Shown: positions 21,810 to 33,139 of the stretch, in pieces | Layout of the letters: every line of letters starts with the position of its first letter | Numbering within the stretch: position 1 is the stretch's first letter | Source: Dryococelus australis | Taxonomy: Eukaryota; Arthropoda; Insecta; Phasmatodea; Phasmatidae | Length of the DNA: 64,000 nt | Direction of reading: 5' to 3' | NCBI GenBank assembly: GCA_029891345.1 | Contig: CM057009.1 | Coordinates: 302,165,466 to 302,229,465, forward strand | Program-made: the position numbers and the translations under genes | The notes under the pieces: generated by a model | Seen by the model: the letters and a program-made list of their open reading frames with translations, nothing else | Told to the model about the DNA's origin: nothing | Databases searched by the model: none

Positions 21810-23493
21810 CTGCTCAACATGAACAGATGGATATACATGTCAAATTCTGGGATGAAGATCTCAAAAAGGTGACATCTAGATACTTGACATCAGTTTTTCT
21901 AACATCTACTCAAGCACAAGATCTGTTGAAGGGTCTTAAGTATACTTTAGGACATGAAAATTTGAGAAAAACAATTCAGATTTCCATGGATGGCCCTTCT
22001 GTAAACTGGAAATTACGTAAAGATTTGGTAACTGAATTGCAAAAAGAAATAGATCATGAAGGTTTTGACCTAATCAACATTGGCAGCTGTAGTCTCCATG
22101 TTGTTCATGGTGAATTCAAGAAAGGAATGAAGAAGACAGAATGGTTCTTGGCTAGATTCTTAAGGGATCTTTATTTTCATTTTAAGGATGTTCCTCTGCG
22201 CAGGGCGGATTTCACATCGTGCACAGGTTGCACAGTATTCCCCCCTAAATTTTGCTATATAAGGTGGGTAGAAAACAAGAAAGTGGCTGAAAAGGCTCAT
22301 GACATATTGCCACATTTACAGGTATGTGTGGAAGCTGTTGAGAAGAAGACAAAAGATAAAGTAAAACAGAAGAATCCACAATTTAAAAGAAGTTTCCCTG
22401 CTCTTAAGCAATCCAGAAATTTCAAGGTTGTTTCTGAAGCATTAAAAGATAAGTTGTTGTGTCCCAAACTGGCATTCTTCTCTGCTGTAGCATCAATTAC
22501 TGCACCTTTTCTGAGGGAGTTATAGACTGACAACCCAATGGCGCCATTCCTACACGAAGATCTTCGGACACTTACAACCAATGTTCTTCAGAGGGTTCTA
22601 AAAAATAGAAGTTCTTGAAACTGCTCCCGTAAGTGCAAGCATAGACTTGTTGGAAAATGAAAACCTTCTTGCAGCAAGTCAGGTGGACATCAATTTTGCC
22701 ACAACAGATGCCTTGAAGAAAGTTCAAAGTCAGGTTGTTGAAAAGGATGTGCTATTGTTTAAAAATGATTGTAAAATCATTTTTTATTGGCTTCCTTCAA
22801 AAATTTGCTGAGTGATCCCCTCTTGCGTATAACTTCACAAGACACATTTCCTGTGTCAACCCAGAATTGATTTACAGAAACCCAAATAATGCTGAGCAGA
22901 GACTGAAATCTTGCTTGGAACTTCTGGTTGAAAAGCAACAGATTCCAGGGTCTGTCGCTGACAAGGTTCTAGAGGAATACTGAGAATTTAGCCAAATATC
23001 TTCAGTGACAGAAGCATTGAAGTCTTTCCGTCTCCTTAATCGGCGTCTGGATGAGTTTTACATGCAGACAGTTTTGGAATGTGGCAAATTATTTCCAAGT
23101 TTGTTGCAGTTTTCCAAGCATTTGCTTATCCTCTCGCATGGTAATACTGCGTTGGAACGTGGACTTTCAGTTAATGCTGATTGTCTGGTTGAAAATCTGA
23201 CAGAGGAAAGTCTTGTCTCACAAAGAGTAATGTACGATGCCATCGTACATGCAGGAGGTGTTGCAAATATAAAAATAACAAAGTCCTTGATCCGCTATGC
23301 CAGTAATTCTTCATCAAGATACAAGGTGCATTTGGAAAGTAAATGGGAAAAGGCAGTTGCGTTAAAAATGGAAAAAGATATGAAGAGACAAGTTGAAAAG
23401 GACTTGAAGGAGCTACATGCAAAAAAGGCCAAGATTATGAGTGATGCCCTTTCCAACAGGCAGACTTTATTGATGAACAAATTAAATATTTGA
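21810..23493 (+). pseudogene. hAT-like transposase
   Basis: The first part (to 22524) includes VKFWDEDLKKVTSRYLTSVF, QISMDGPSVNWKL, the GSCSLHVVHGEFKKG block (CxxH-type motif), FCYIRWVENKKVAEKA and FFSAVASITAPFL. These match an invertebrate family of hAT-like transposases. After a TAG at 22522-22524 and further frameshifts (22525-23004) the C-terminal dimerisation block is open again: GNTALERGLSVNADCLVENL (hATC-like 'N..vERgFS'), then a Lys-rich coiled tail ending at 23493. The protein would cut and paste the element from the nucleus. Missing N-terminus (zinc finger) and the central breaks make it inactive. Confidence 0.8.
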
Positions 23494-23544
23494 AATAGTA
23501 AAATGTTACAGTTTTAGAAGGAAGAAACTTTTAAATATGGTAGA

Positions 23545-24058
23545 TACAAATATGAATTTCTTGTGTAGTGCTTGTTTAATGTATTTATGAGAGTTATTGA
23601 TGGAAAAAGCTTTACAAATAATGTAAATGGAAATTTTAGACTCCTTTGGTCTAGCACCTACATATGTATTTATTACAAATTTTTCACTAAAAAGCTTTGT
23701 AAATAATGTAGATTTAAATTTAAAAATTTTTGTCTAGAGCCTACGTATGGCATTTTTTTACAGTTTTTGAATGACAAAGCTGTATAAATAATATGCCTTT
23801 TTTGTTGTGCCTGAATATTGCATCAGTTACAGTTTTCCCGGAAAGTGTTTTATAAATAATCTAAATACGAGTTTGAAAATTTTTCCTAGGGCCTTAAATT
23901 GGAATTTTTTTACAGTTCTTGAAGGATAATGCTTTATTAATGATGTAGATGTAATTTGATTTTTTTTTGTGTTGGGCCTTTATATATTGCATTTATTAGA
24001 GTTTTCAAGGGTATTGCTTCACATATAATGTATATGTTTTGAAATTTTTTTGGTCTAG

Positions 24059-24122
<64 letters not shown>

Positions 24123-24380
24123 TTTTTTAAATATATAATGTGTATATAAATTTGAAATTTTTTGTCCAGGGCATATATTGCATTTATTAGAGTTTTTCAA
24201 TGATTAAATTGTTATAAATAATGTAGATGTAATTCAGTGTTTTTAATTGGGCTTATAAATTGCATTTATTGCAGTTTTTCAAGGAAAGAACTTTATAAGT
24301 AGTACTTAATGTGTAAATAAAATATATTATTTTGTCTAGGGAGGTTATATTGAATTTATATTGTCTTTTTATTGCATACT
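23545..24380. repeat. 84-bp tandem array, nine units
   Basis: Aligning the AAATAATGTAGAT core gives positions 23616, 23701, 23786, 23854, 23938, 24023, 24133, 24216 and 24298: spacings 85, 85, 68, 84, 85, 110, 83 and 82. Each unit also has GTCTAGGGC, TTGCATTTATT and AGTTTTTCAA blocks. The 110-bp unit is enlarged by a TA microsatellite. The array lies inside the hAT-like element between transposase and right end. Confidence 0.85.
24062..24119. repeat. (TA)n microsatellite
   Basis: About 29 uninterrupted TA units inside one unit of the 84-bp array, the likely cause of that unit's extra length. Confidence 0.95.
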
Positions 24381-24530
24381 TTTATGTATTTCTATACATA
24401 CTGCATTGCAAAATATGGGACACTGTACTAAACCGGTTTTTGAAGTGTGTTTTAAAAATCTGGAATATGCTTAAGATAACCTGGAAAAACCCTGGAATTT
24501 TATATTTTCAATAGAGTGGTCACCCTGATA

Positions 24531-25696
24531 AATGGGCTACGCAGCTCCAGTACCGAGTTACAGAGACTGACGTGCAAGGAACACAGCCAGATGCAATGGA
24601 GAAACCCATCCATTGCTGTGCCGACAGAAGAGGTGAAAGACACACACACACAGTTGACAAAGTGTCCCATTAAACCACATGCAGGCCACAGCATCAGGAG
24701 GGCGGCATGGCCAGTCAGTGTTGGTGTTACGAGGTGAGGAGACCCACCATGCCAGTACTGTTTACATGAGTAGAGTATGCGGACATGGCGTACGTGTACG
24801 GATTCTGTGACTGCAATGGTGTCTCCATTGCAGGTGTGGCAGATATTGCGCACCGACGGCTTGCGTCCTTACCATCTGCAACAGTGCTACACCTGCAGCC
24901 GAAGGATCATGGCCCCATCTACAGTTTTGCTCCTGGATGCAGGAACACATGGACACACTGCCCCTCATTCTGTTCTCCGACGAGGCAACGTTCACGCATC
25001 AGGGCATCACCAACAGCCACAATGAGCACACGTGGGCACACTCCAATCCGCACAATGTCACGGTAACCAATTCCAAGGAAATATTTCAGTCAACGTATGG
25101 TGCGGTGTGCTTAGCTCACGGCTCATCGACCCACATTACTTTGCTGGTAGTGTTAATGCTCATGTCTACAGGGAGTTTCTTGTCAACACCCTACCTGTGT
25201 TCTTGGAGGATGTGTCATTAGACGTTCACTGGCGGATGTGGCTACAGCAGGATGAGGCTCCTCCACACTTTGGAAGGACTGTTGCAGTGTACCTGAATAC
25301 TGCATTTCCGCTCTGTTGGATTGAATGGGGTGGGCCGGTCCCATGGCCAGCACGTTTTCCCGACTTCTTCCCTCTGGACTTATTCATGTAGGGCTGCCTG
25401 AAGAGTCAGGTGTACAATGGACCGCGGTCTGACCCACATGCCCGGTTACAGCAGGCGATTACCGACGCCACCGATCAGTTCCATGTAGACCTACCTCGCA
25501 TGCAGTATCAACGCTCCATGATGCAACGCGTCACAGCCTGTATACGGGTGGACGGTGCACATTTTGAACAGCTGGTGTGAGTCACTCCACATTCTTGTAG
25601 TCCAATGTAATAAAGGTGTTCCATAAGTCTACATGTGTTTTTTTTTTTTTTTCACATTCGCCCCTGTAACTCGGTACTGGAACTGCGTAGCCCATT
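24531..25696 (+). mobile_element. Mariner-like (Tc1/mariner superfamily) element
   Basis: 33-bp terminal inverted repeats at 24531-24563 and 25664-25696 differ at one position. TA at 24529-24530 fits the mariner target site on the left; the right flank has TATA a few bases out, so the exact end is unclear. The 1.17-kb element encodes a degenerate transposase. Its left end abuts the right terminus of the hAT-like element (24527), and its right end interrupts a gypsy gag-protease frame on the minus strand. Confidence 0.85.
24766..25580 (+). pseudogene. Mariner-like transposase (DUF4817/DDE_3 type)
   Basis: Starts with EYADMAYVYGFCDCNG, the 'EYADMVYVYGFCDGNG' signature of an arthropod mariner subgroup. 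The frame then jumps, apparently by deletion of the helix-turn-helix part, to LYPFHLQ-like and LILFSDEATFTHQG (first catalytic Asp), NISVNVWCGVLSS, MWLQQDEAPPHFG (second Asp), ARFPDFFPLDLFM and GCLKSQVYNGP. A TAG at 25389-25391 replaces the Trp expected after LFM. It ends DGAHFEQLV at a TGA (25578-25580), followed by AATAAA near 25609. At least three frame breaks; inactive. Confidence 0.85.
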
Positions 25697-25699
25697 TTT

Positions 25700-26072
25700 C
25701 TATAGGAATGTTTTGTTGCCAATGAGTTGTAGAATACACTTCCGACGTATGTTGGTTGAATTGTGGAACATCCTGTATATCAGGCTCTATCTCAAGGTTA
25801 TCGAGCTGTAAGAGTACCCATCTCGTGCCTTTGACTGATGTGGTCTCGTCTGTTACTGTAGTTAAATAGCAGCAGTGATCATTGCTCTTATCGGATGATC
25901 GCTTTGGAGAAGGCCCAAGAATGTCCGGTCTTACCACTTTTATAGTGGCTCCTGTGTCAACGACCATCAGATAAGAAACATCATGTAGACTCCCCTCCAC
26001 CAATATGGCATCCAAGTCCTGTTTCATTGAACACACCTTCAAAAGTATTGAGGCCTTCCATCCAGCAATCAC
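25700..26072 (-). pseudogene. Aspartic protease fragment of a gypsy-like element
   Basis: On the minus strand, DVSYLMVVDTGATIKVVRPDIL carries the DTGA active-site triad of retroelement protease, with DAILVEGSLHD before it. It ends where the mariner-like element inserted (25696). It follows a CCHC Gag fragment (26099-26470) in the same orientation, so both come from one gag-protease segment that is separate from the protease at 28940-29110. Confidence 0.75.
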
Positions 26073-26098
26073 CGACCTTTGATGCTTAAGACCGGTGT

Positions 26099-26440
26099 TT
26101 ACAAGTTTCCCGAAGACATTGCACTCTCACCTTTTCCTTGGTGCCTGCTCCCTGGCTGCTGTTGCTGCTGCTGAGGACAGTTGGCTCTCAGGTGCCCCAG
26201 CTGTCCACACGTCCAACATTCTGGCCGTTTTGGTGAGGGACAGCAAGTCTCCATAGTGCGCACCCTGGAGGCGATGTCTGTCATGGTCATCTGCAAGTCA
26301 TTCAGCATCCTTTTGACACTGTCGTCCTCTCCTCCGCTGATCCGATTCTCCTCTGCTCTATGGAAATGCTGTTGCACCTTCCTTCTCTCTACTTGCTTCT
26401 GCAGGTTCAGCACCGCTGTTTCCATTGTGGGGCTGAGGGA
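26099..26440 (-). pseudogene. Gag C-terminus with CCHC zinc knuckle
   Basis: The minus-strand frame gives a Gln/Lys-rich helix (METAVLNLQKQVERRKVQQ), MTDIASRVRTMETCC and then CWTCGQLGHLRANCP, a perfect CX2CX4HX4C nucleocapsid knuckle, followed by polyglutamine. The knuckle binds element RNA. Upstream the frame overlaps the end of an integrase (26450-27393), an order (IN then Gag) that no single element has, so a junction lies near 26420-26450. Confidence 0.78.
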
Positions 26441-27393
26441 CACCGGGATCAACTTTGTTGCTGATGGCACCTGGTATGAGTGGGATGTCGTCCCGGTGCA
26501 CCTTCATCCTCCTCCTGCCCATGTGGACTGTGTAGGTGGTGGGTCCATGCTGTTGGACAATCCGGTGCGGTCCACTCCATTTTGCCGTGAAGCCCGCTCA
26601 AAATTCCTTGCATGTGGCCCACTGCGGGTGAGCTCTCACATAGACCTGCTGACCTAAATGCAGCACCCATGGCAGTCTTGTTGTGGTAGTTAACCACTTG
26701 TCGTATACCTTGCATGCTGCTCATGCACTTGCTGCTCCCGCTGAGGTGCCCTGTGGTATGCGGTGCTGCTGGGGACCTTACTGCTGCTACCTTCCTGCGG
26801 GCTGTTTGCTTCCCCTGGTAGACGTAGATTCCATCCCAGCAGTACCTGGATTGATGTCTTGCCAGTGGTGGGCACAACTTATGCACTGTGAACTGCGTTC
26901 CGTTGTCAGTTAAGAGGTTCTTGGGACCCCCCCCCCCCCCATGCAGGAAAAAGTCGTCGCTTAACACTCGTGGGACATTTGATGTACAAGCACCGATTAC
27001 TGGGTATACCTAAACCCACTTCGAAAAATTATCCGTGATCACGACTATGAACTTCTTGCAATTTTCTGTTCTCAGGTAAGGCCCCATTAAGTCCAGACAC
27101 TCTGTTTCGAAAGATTTTCTAGATATGCATGGCTGTTGTTGCCATCTATCAGCCCTACGTGCTTTGAAAAGGTTGCATTTGGTACACTTTTGCACAAAAT
27201 GGTGTACGTGTTGCATGAGCCCGGGCCAAAATAAATACTCCTGTACATTCCATATGGCTTGATCAATACCGGGGTGTCCATCCACGCTGCCACTGAGTGA
27301 TTGGGCTAACACCTGCTCCCGCATACGCGTGTGGACAAACACCCTCCATTTCCCTGGTTGTTGCAATGAGCATGGTTTCAGGCGCCCGTCCAC
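26420..27393 (-). pseudogene. Integrase of gypsy family D (minus)
   Basis: The N-terminal zinc domain is clear: GHPGIDQAIWNVQEYLFWPG, HVHHFVQKCTKCNLFKA. The core follows with LDLMGPYLR and FIVVITDNFSKWV (first Asp) and, after a stop, KNLLTDNGTQFT (second Asp), where a run of 14 C (26927-26940, plus strand) breaks the frame. In another frame the C-terminal end reads WSGPHRIVQQHGPTTYTV, the SH3-like tail. Members at 59142-60120 share the layout. Several frameshifts; inactive. Confidence 0.85.
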
Positions 27394-28060
27394 AACATGC
27401 CACCCCTCTTCTGCGCCCTGCTCGCACTGTCTGACCTTAGCTTGCGAAAATTGGCAATCCTACTGTGTTTGCATGACCTGCTGCATGTAAACTTCTGTGT
27501 ACACATGGCACTTTTTTCAGCACAGGTCACTGCGAGACATTCACGCTCATTCATGTCATAGCGCTGCTTTGTCTGACCGAGCATAGAGTTAGCAAAGTAG
27601 ATCACCTGTCTTTCCAAGCTGTCATTCACCTGGTACAATATGGCCCCTACTCCTTCACGACTTGCGTCTGTCTGCAAGTACAAGTGCCTGCTCGCATAAT
27701 ATCTTGTAAGTGTTGGGCATGAACGGAATTTTTCTTTGATATTTTGAAATGCATTTTCTGCTTCAGCTGTCCACTGAAAGTAGTGTTGCGGTGAGAAAAG
27801 ATCGGTAAGTGGAACTTTTATGACTGCAAAATTTTGTATATGTTTGCGTTGCCAGTTTAATAAACCAAAAAATTTTCTGAGTTGTTTACAGGTTTTCAGC
27901 CTGGGATAGTGATTGATTAGCCTCAGCTGATCTGAGTTTTGTTTGTTTCCTTCTGCGTCTACAACATGTCCCAGAAAATTGATATTGGTTTTTCCAGTGT
28001 TGCACTTTTCTGTTGTGCGGGTGAGGCCGTTCATAGCGAACCGTTCCAGAACTACCGACA
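27378..28060 (-). pseudogene. RT connection and RNase H of gypsy family D
   Basis: An open frame of 218 residues: INFLGHVVDAEGNK (RT thumb), LRKFFGLLNWQRKHIQNFA, FQWTAEAENAFQNIK, then RNase H with LYLQTDASREGVGAILYQ, VIYFANSMLGQTKQRYDMNERECLAVTCA. The distal TDH strand is degraded. It lies between the RT core and integrase of the same element and is the longest intact piece of it. Confidence 0.88.
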
Positions 28061-28064
28061 GATG

Positions 28065-28643
28065 GTTCAGGTGTTCCTACCATGTTCTTGGCCAGAAGAT
28101 GACATCTTCGAGGTACGCTATAGTGTACTCGCCGATTAAACCATCTAGGACTCTAATCATCATCGACTGGAAGAATGCTGGTGCCCACTTCAGCCCAAAG
28201 GGCATAGCGCAAAAGTAGAAACTGCGCCCATTTGGTGTGATAAAGGCAGTCTTTTTCCGTTCTTCTAATTTTACTGGTACCTTCCAGTACCCGCTTTTCA
28301 AATCCAAAGATGACAGAATTTTTGCTTGACCTAATGCGCTGAGCACATCTTTAACACTAATATAAGGAGGTAGCAAACTTTTTGTGACTTGATCAGTGGC
28401 CTAAAATCTACACAAATCGCCACATGTCATTCTACTTTGGCGCAAGCGTTATTGCAGAATTATATGTTCTCTCTGTGGGTTCAATAATACAGTCCGTTGT
28501 AACATTTCTTGTATTTGCATTTTAATGATTCTGGCATGATGTGGTAAGTAACTGCGTGGATTTGTGCAAGCTGGCTTATCAATTAACAGTATTTCACATT
28601 CTGCTACTATGGTATGGCGAAGTGCGTCATATGTAGCAAACAA
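28065..28643 (-). pseudogene. Reverse transcriptase of gypsy family D
   Basis: Minus strand: YLPHHARIIKMQIQEML (N-terminal fingers), then a broken segment, then ILSSLDLKSGYWKVPVKLEE (first catalytic Asp), KTAFITPNGRSFYFCAMPFGLKWAPAFFQ and AYLEDVIFW at 28104-28115. The YxDD box reads YLED: the first Asp is Glu, a change expected to disable polymerisation. Stops break the block between 28376 and 28449. Confidence 0.88.
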
Positions 28644-28924
28644 ATGCCTTTACTCATCAAGTAAACGTTGAAATGCAGCTTGCTGTTCGGGTGGGATACC
28701 ATTGTCTAGGTCGCCTAGCGTAACACCTGGAAGATCGTCAGCTGGTCGTCTGTTAAATTATACACTGTTCGCCTTTCTTTAGTGTCAAAATTAATTCAAC
28801 GTGCCGTAGGCTCAACTATGGTATTTTCCTCTGAGAGCCACGGGATTTCTAGAATAGCATCTTCTGTGATTTCAGGGATCTTTATTGCTGTTGTTACTGT
28901 TTCAATATCTCTTAACATATACTG

Positions 28925-29110
28925 TGATTATTGCCTCTCCTAACGTGGTACTGCATTGATCTTGTGTTGCAATTCTGATGACATAGTTAGTGGGCATGAT
29001 ATCTCGTGAACCAACAAACTGAGGGCGTATGAAGTTATGCGATGCCCCTGTGTCCACTAATGCATGACATCGCTGACCGTTCGCTGTGACAAGTATTCAG
29101 ATTAACAGCA
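28925..29110 (-). pseudogene. Aspartic protease of gypsy family D
   Basis: In one minus-strand frame CHALVDTGASHNFIRPQFV is followed by MPTNYVIRIATQDQ and TTLGEAI. DTGAS is the retropepsin active site. The same block, as HIDTAATHNFIRPSFV, occurs at 61900-62060. Between protease and RT (about 28740-28860) a stretch ending in FDTKERRTVYN is also shared with the second member. Confidence 0.78.
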
Positions 29111-29199
29111 TTTCACTGCTACTAACCTTCTGAACCAGTGCATGATATGGTGTCCTGTCCAGTGCGTTGAGTAGCGAGACTGGGGTGGGAGAGGCGTCT

Positions 29200-29518
29200 G
29201 GCCTCTTCACCCCTGCATCCCATTTCCCTGCCTCTTTGCGGCTGACTCCTTTATGCGGACAAGTTGAGGGTTGTCCGGGCACCTGCTGTGCCAGTGATAT
29301 ATTTCCGTGGGACAATAACAGCACAGGTAACGTGGTAGCTGATTGGGGTCCCACCCACGCACTTGACCTCCTGCACTGTTGGTTAGCACTTGGCACTTCC
29401 TGCCTTCTATCACTCGAAAATTTTGATTTTTTTTGCTGTTTAAGTTTGTGGAAATTTTGTTTAGGTTGGCCGAAATATTTTTGTGGTGGTGAATTCTGAC
29501 TTTGTGTGGGTCCTCCAT
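29200..29518 (-). pseudogene. Gag nucleocapsid region of gypsy family D
   Basis: The frame gives basic and Asn-rich sequence, then CCYCPTEIYHWHSRCPDNP. This is a knuckle of form CX2CX5HX4C, one residue longer than the classic CCHC. The other family member has CHYCDGQEYHWHSVCPNNP at 62200-62340, so the unusual spacing is a family trait rather than decay. Confidence 0.7.
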
Positions 29519-29539
29519 ATCTCGCTGCTCATAGCGCCA

Positions 29540-30346
29540 TCACACTGCACCTGAGTCATGATGCGGTTGTTCGTGGTTGCTTTCCAGTAGGATAGTGCCG
29601 TGCATTACATCTTCCACTGTTTTGTTCAGTAGTGGTATTAAGGCCTCGCAAAACCCTGGCCTCACAGTCTCTGCAATGACTTCTAGCACTTCCTTTTCTG
29701 ACAGTTGTGGGTGTAACATGCGGACTAGGTGTATTTTCCTTGTTATGAATGCTTTCAACAGTTCATTGGGCTGCTGCTTCTCTAGTGTGAGTTGGCTTTG
29801 TGCTTGCAATGAGCCAAGTACTCCACGGAACCTGCTCTGAAATGCATGGTGGAACTCTTCCCACTGTAGCTCATAGTGGTTTAAGGAGTGCCTCCAGGAA
29901 CTTGCGTCTCCGTGGAGCTGCACCCCGATGCAGCTACCCCATTCCTCCTTACTCATGCTGTATCTGGTGAGTCTGGCTGTACAGTCCTCCAGAAAAGCGG
30001 TGGGATCTTCTGACAATGTTCCCGCGAAAGTGGGAAAAATCTTAAATTTTGTCAATGTCCTTGCATGCGTCTATCCTGGCAGTGTTGTGTTGTTGGTGGG
30101 CTCGGTGGTTTTATTCCTCGTTGCTATTTCTGTATCTGATTGTTGCGGTCGTGGTGTCATATCTGCTTGGTTCCTGGTATACTGTGCTACGGACTGTAAG
30201 GTTAGGTAGGGTGTGGTTAGTGGTTGCATTTTCGATGGAAACATTTGCTTAGGATACAATGTTGGTAATGGCGGAATGTACGTGTTAAGAGGTAGAAAAG
30301 GTAAAGGTGTTGCATTCAGGTTAGGTTGCCATAATGTTGCTGACAA
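29540..30346 (-). pseudogene. Gag capsid region of gypsy family D
   Basis: Minus-strand frames 30346-30071 (Pro/Thr-rich N-terminal part) and 30055-29540 are separated by a single in-frame TAG near 30077. The second reads FPTFAGTLSEDPTAFLEDC, WRHSLNHYELQWEEFHHAFQSRF, then TLEKQQPNELLKAFITRK and FCEALIPLLNK, a standard retrotrans_gag capsid fold. It is the best-preserved Gag in the window and would form the virus-like particle. Confidence 0.85.
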
Positions 30347-30349
30347 TAC

Positions 30350-31569
30350 CGGTTGCTATGCTGATCCCCTCACTACGTGCGTACTGATGATGTGTGAATT
30401 TTAAGCCCTCTCCTGCGTTGCCGCTGTGTATGTATGACACTCCTCCCCTGTGTCTTGAACAGCTGTCCCTTGTTTTGCCTTCCGCTTGCTTGCTGTATTG
30501 TACTTTGCTTCCCAGTTGTAGCACTGCACAATTCTCCTGCTCACGTCTGGTTGTATCTGGCGTGCTGCTAGTAAATTCTGTACATCTTACTGCTTTGTTT
30601 CTTTGTTATCATTAGTGTGACATGTGAGACATGTGAATGTCAACCTGCATCTGTGGTCAGTTCTTTTTCATTAAGACACTTCCTATGGTAGCTTGCACAA
30701 CAATTGTGACAGCGGAGCTCGATTGCCTCCTGTCCATAGCACATTAAGTTGTCACAATCGCGTGGTAAACCATAGTTTGGAGTTGTTGCATTTCTGATTT
30801 TATTGGTTGTTGCACTGTTACTGGATGTTGGTTTATGTGCAGTACCACTGTAGTCAATTCCTGCACGGTGCCATGGTTGTTCACGGCACTGTATTCACGC
30901 GTCGACTGCAATGTCAACATTGCGTACCAAGCTAAAATTTTTAAGACAAAGTCCTGTGGAAGTAGTTTTAGGCATTGGAGACATAGTGGTTCCGGCCTTC
31001 CGGCGCAAGTGTAGCTCGCCATTGCAGATAAACAAATGAGCATGTTGTCGTGACATGGCTGCGCGATCCACTGTGGGTGCGGCGTTGGAGGAGAGGGAGC
31101 GCCTTCCTCTCTCGCGGTGCAGCAGTCCCTGCTCTGCGCTGTGCAGGGGTCAACGAACTGGTGCTGAGCTGGTACGCGGCACGGCAATCGATACCAGCCG
31201 GCCGCCAATGTGCAGAGAGAATCGAAGGTGAGGGAGGAACTTCCCGTCTTTCATTTCTCCTATTAATCATTTCTCCTGCCTCCTCCTTCGCGCAGCGCGG
31301 TGTAGGTGAAGGGGTTAGCGCTGGCATGCGCTCTCCGGCCCTTTTTCCTGCTGCTGCATGGTGTCAGGTGGCGTGAGCTGTGATGTCACACACCGCTCCA
31401 AAATGGCTGCTTTCCTTCCCTTCTCCACTTCCACCACAGTGGTGGTGAGTTACCTCCCTTCGCACGCTTTCTTGCTGGTCCACGTGGTCGGCTCCCCGCA
31501 TCCAGAAAGCGTTTCAATGCCGTTATTGTCCTCTTCTGACTCATCTCGTTGCAGGTATGCAGACAAATC
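30350..31569 (-). other. Possible Gag N-terminus or leader of gypsy family D
   Basis: GC-richer sequence with open frames on both strands. The minus frame 31208-30744 ends with LTTVVLHINQHPVTVQQPIKS and a Gln/Met-rich helix, which could be the N-terminal part of Gag. No LTR edge, TATA box or primer-binding site could be fixed here. Confidence 0.35.
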
Positions 31570-33130
31570 TGATCAGGATAACTCAGGATATGTGAATTTT
31601 GCTTGGAAAAATTTTGAAGTTAGGTGGAATTTTGCGGATCTTTGGTTTTGGCGAGAATATTGGCCACACAGAGGAGTGCCACTTAATGGTGCTCAGCAAG
31701 GTGAACTGGGGTAAAATTGGTGAAATGTGGGTGGTAAGGTGTAGGATTAGGAAACATGTTGTGGAAATATACCCAGTAGGCACCAGACATTGCCTGGGGC
31801 GGTGTCAAAGTGGAAACTGCGGAAGCGCTTGAAGATCCATGGTGCTCTCAGGGTGCTGCTGGCTGATCACAACACTCTGGCCGTACTGTTGAAGTTCACC
31901 TGGATGTTGCTGGCCTCATTAACAAATGTGTTTGTTAAATGATTCTGGTGGCTTATATGCCTTATGAAATATTGCAGTTTATTGTCGAAATATTATAACT
32001 CCCTACAATGTGGATTGTTTGGACCAACGACACGTCCATACACATAAAACACTTTAAACATGGCTGCACACATAAATTATATGATTACCCTGAAAATTAC
32101 AGTCATGAACACTTGTGGGAAATTGGTAGGATTATGAGGGCTCGAACCCTTAAGTGCCTCTCGGCTACCCAATCAAAAACGAACATGTCAGTTCCAAGTC
32201 ACACTTTTAATCGGTCTTGCACATTACGTCCCTCCAGGAGATAACTTTACATATGTTGTACACTTTCAACCTGCGGCGAAGGTAACACTGACAAAAATGT
32301 TGTTAAGCCTACGTGTCTTTAGGTGTGCTGAAATAATTAAATACTCTCCAGGCTATGTTATTCCATGGGGAGGCGATGGGTGGAGTCCCGGGTTTGCAAA
32401 AACTACAACCATTCCTTGAAATTAAAGTGTATTGCAGTTAAGTGAACAATACAAACATTGCTGGCTGCCCATGCGTGGGAAAATGCGGAATGCGATCACA
32501 CTTAAAACAACCCCTCTGGATGCTACTTGCTGACTGATTTTCCTTCCTGGCGTGAGAGCGGGCTTACGTGCAAACGGAGAAAAATTTGCACACTTTCTAC
32601 CACATAACTTGCCTTAAAACTATGTGCATGGAGAAAAACACTAAATAAAAATATAGAGCATTTTAAGTATCACCTACCTTGCAAACATGGCATGAAATGG
32701 CATAGATATAAATTGATGGGGCTGAAACAAGAAATACACTTCAAAAAAATACTGCAAAAACAATATTATTGTGGGAACTGATGGGTGCATACACTGCCTT
32801 TATTCAACACGTGAACATGTTTCCCTTTGCGTGTCCAGATTCCGTTACAATAACTTTATTAAAAATACTTTTGAACTCTGATGTATTACTCCACTGGGGA
32901 GTTTGTTGCAGCTCAGCTGGGCAGAGGCGTACGAGATGCCACACTGCCTGCCCCAGCTTACTCTTGCCAAACATACATCCTGCATTGCACGCCTTGTGTT
33001 GTACTGATGCTCCACTGCACTATGGCCATCACTCGTAGAGTGCAGATTCATGCTGCGCTGTATAGGAGTGGTCGGCCTGACGAACAGGTTAGGGGGGGTT
33101 TGGGCACACGTCACTTGGAAGGATAGTTGT
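31570..33130. other. Spacer, no gene seen
   Basis: Mixed composition, no domain recognised on either strand. A GC-richer part at about 32880-33120 has open frames on both strands without motifs. Confidence 0.5.
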
Positions 33131-33139
33131 CGCTTAGTG

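Larger units (their letters stand above)
21785..24527 (+). mobile_element. hAT-like DNA transposon, 5'-truncated
   Basis: Contains a broken hAT-like transposase (21810-23493), an 84-bp tandem array (about 23545-24380) and a right end that on the minus strand reads CAGGGTGACCACTC from 24527. CAGGG at the terminus is characteristic of many hAT ends. No matching left end is seen: the sequence joins gypsy RNase H at about 21785. I cannot tell whether the gypsy element inserted in the hAT or a rearrangement joined them. Confidence 0.7.

Noticed and set aside
23545-24380. CRISPR-like array
   Set aside because: Units are contiguous, diverged and AT-rich without unique spacers, and the genome is eukaryotic.
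30744-31376. GC-rich stretch as a CpG-island promoter of a host gene
   Set aside because: No coding exon follows on either strand; better explained as leader or Gag N-terminus of the gypsy element.
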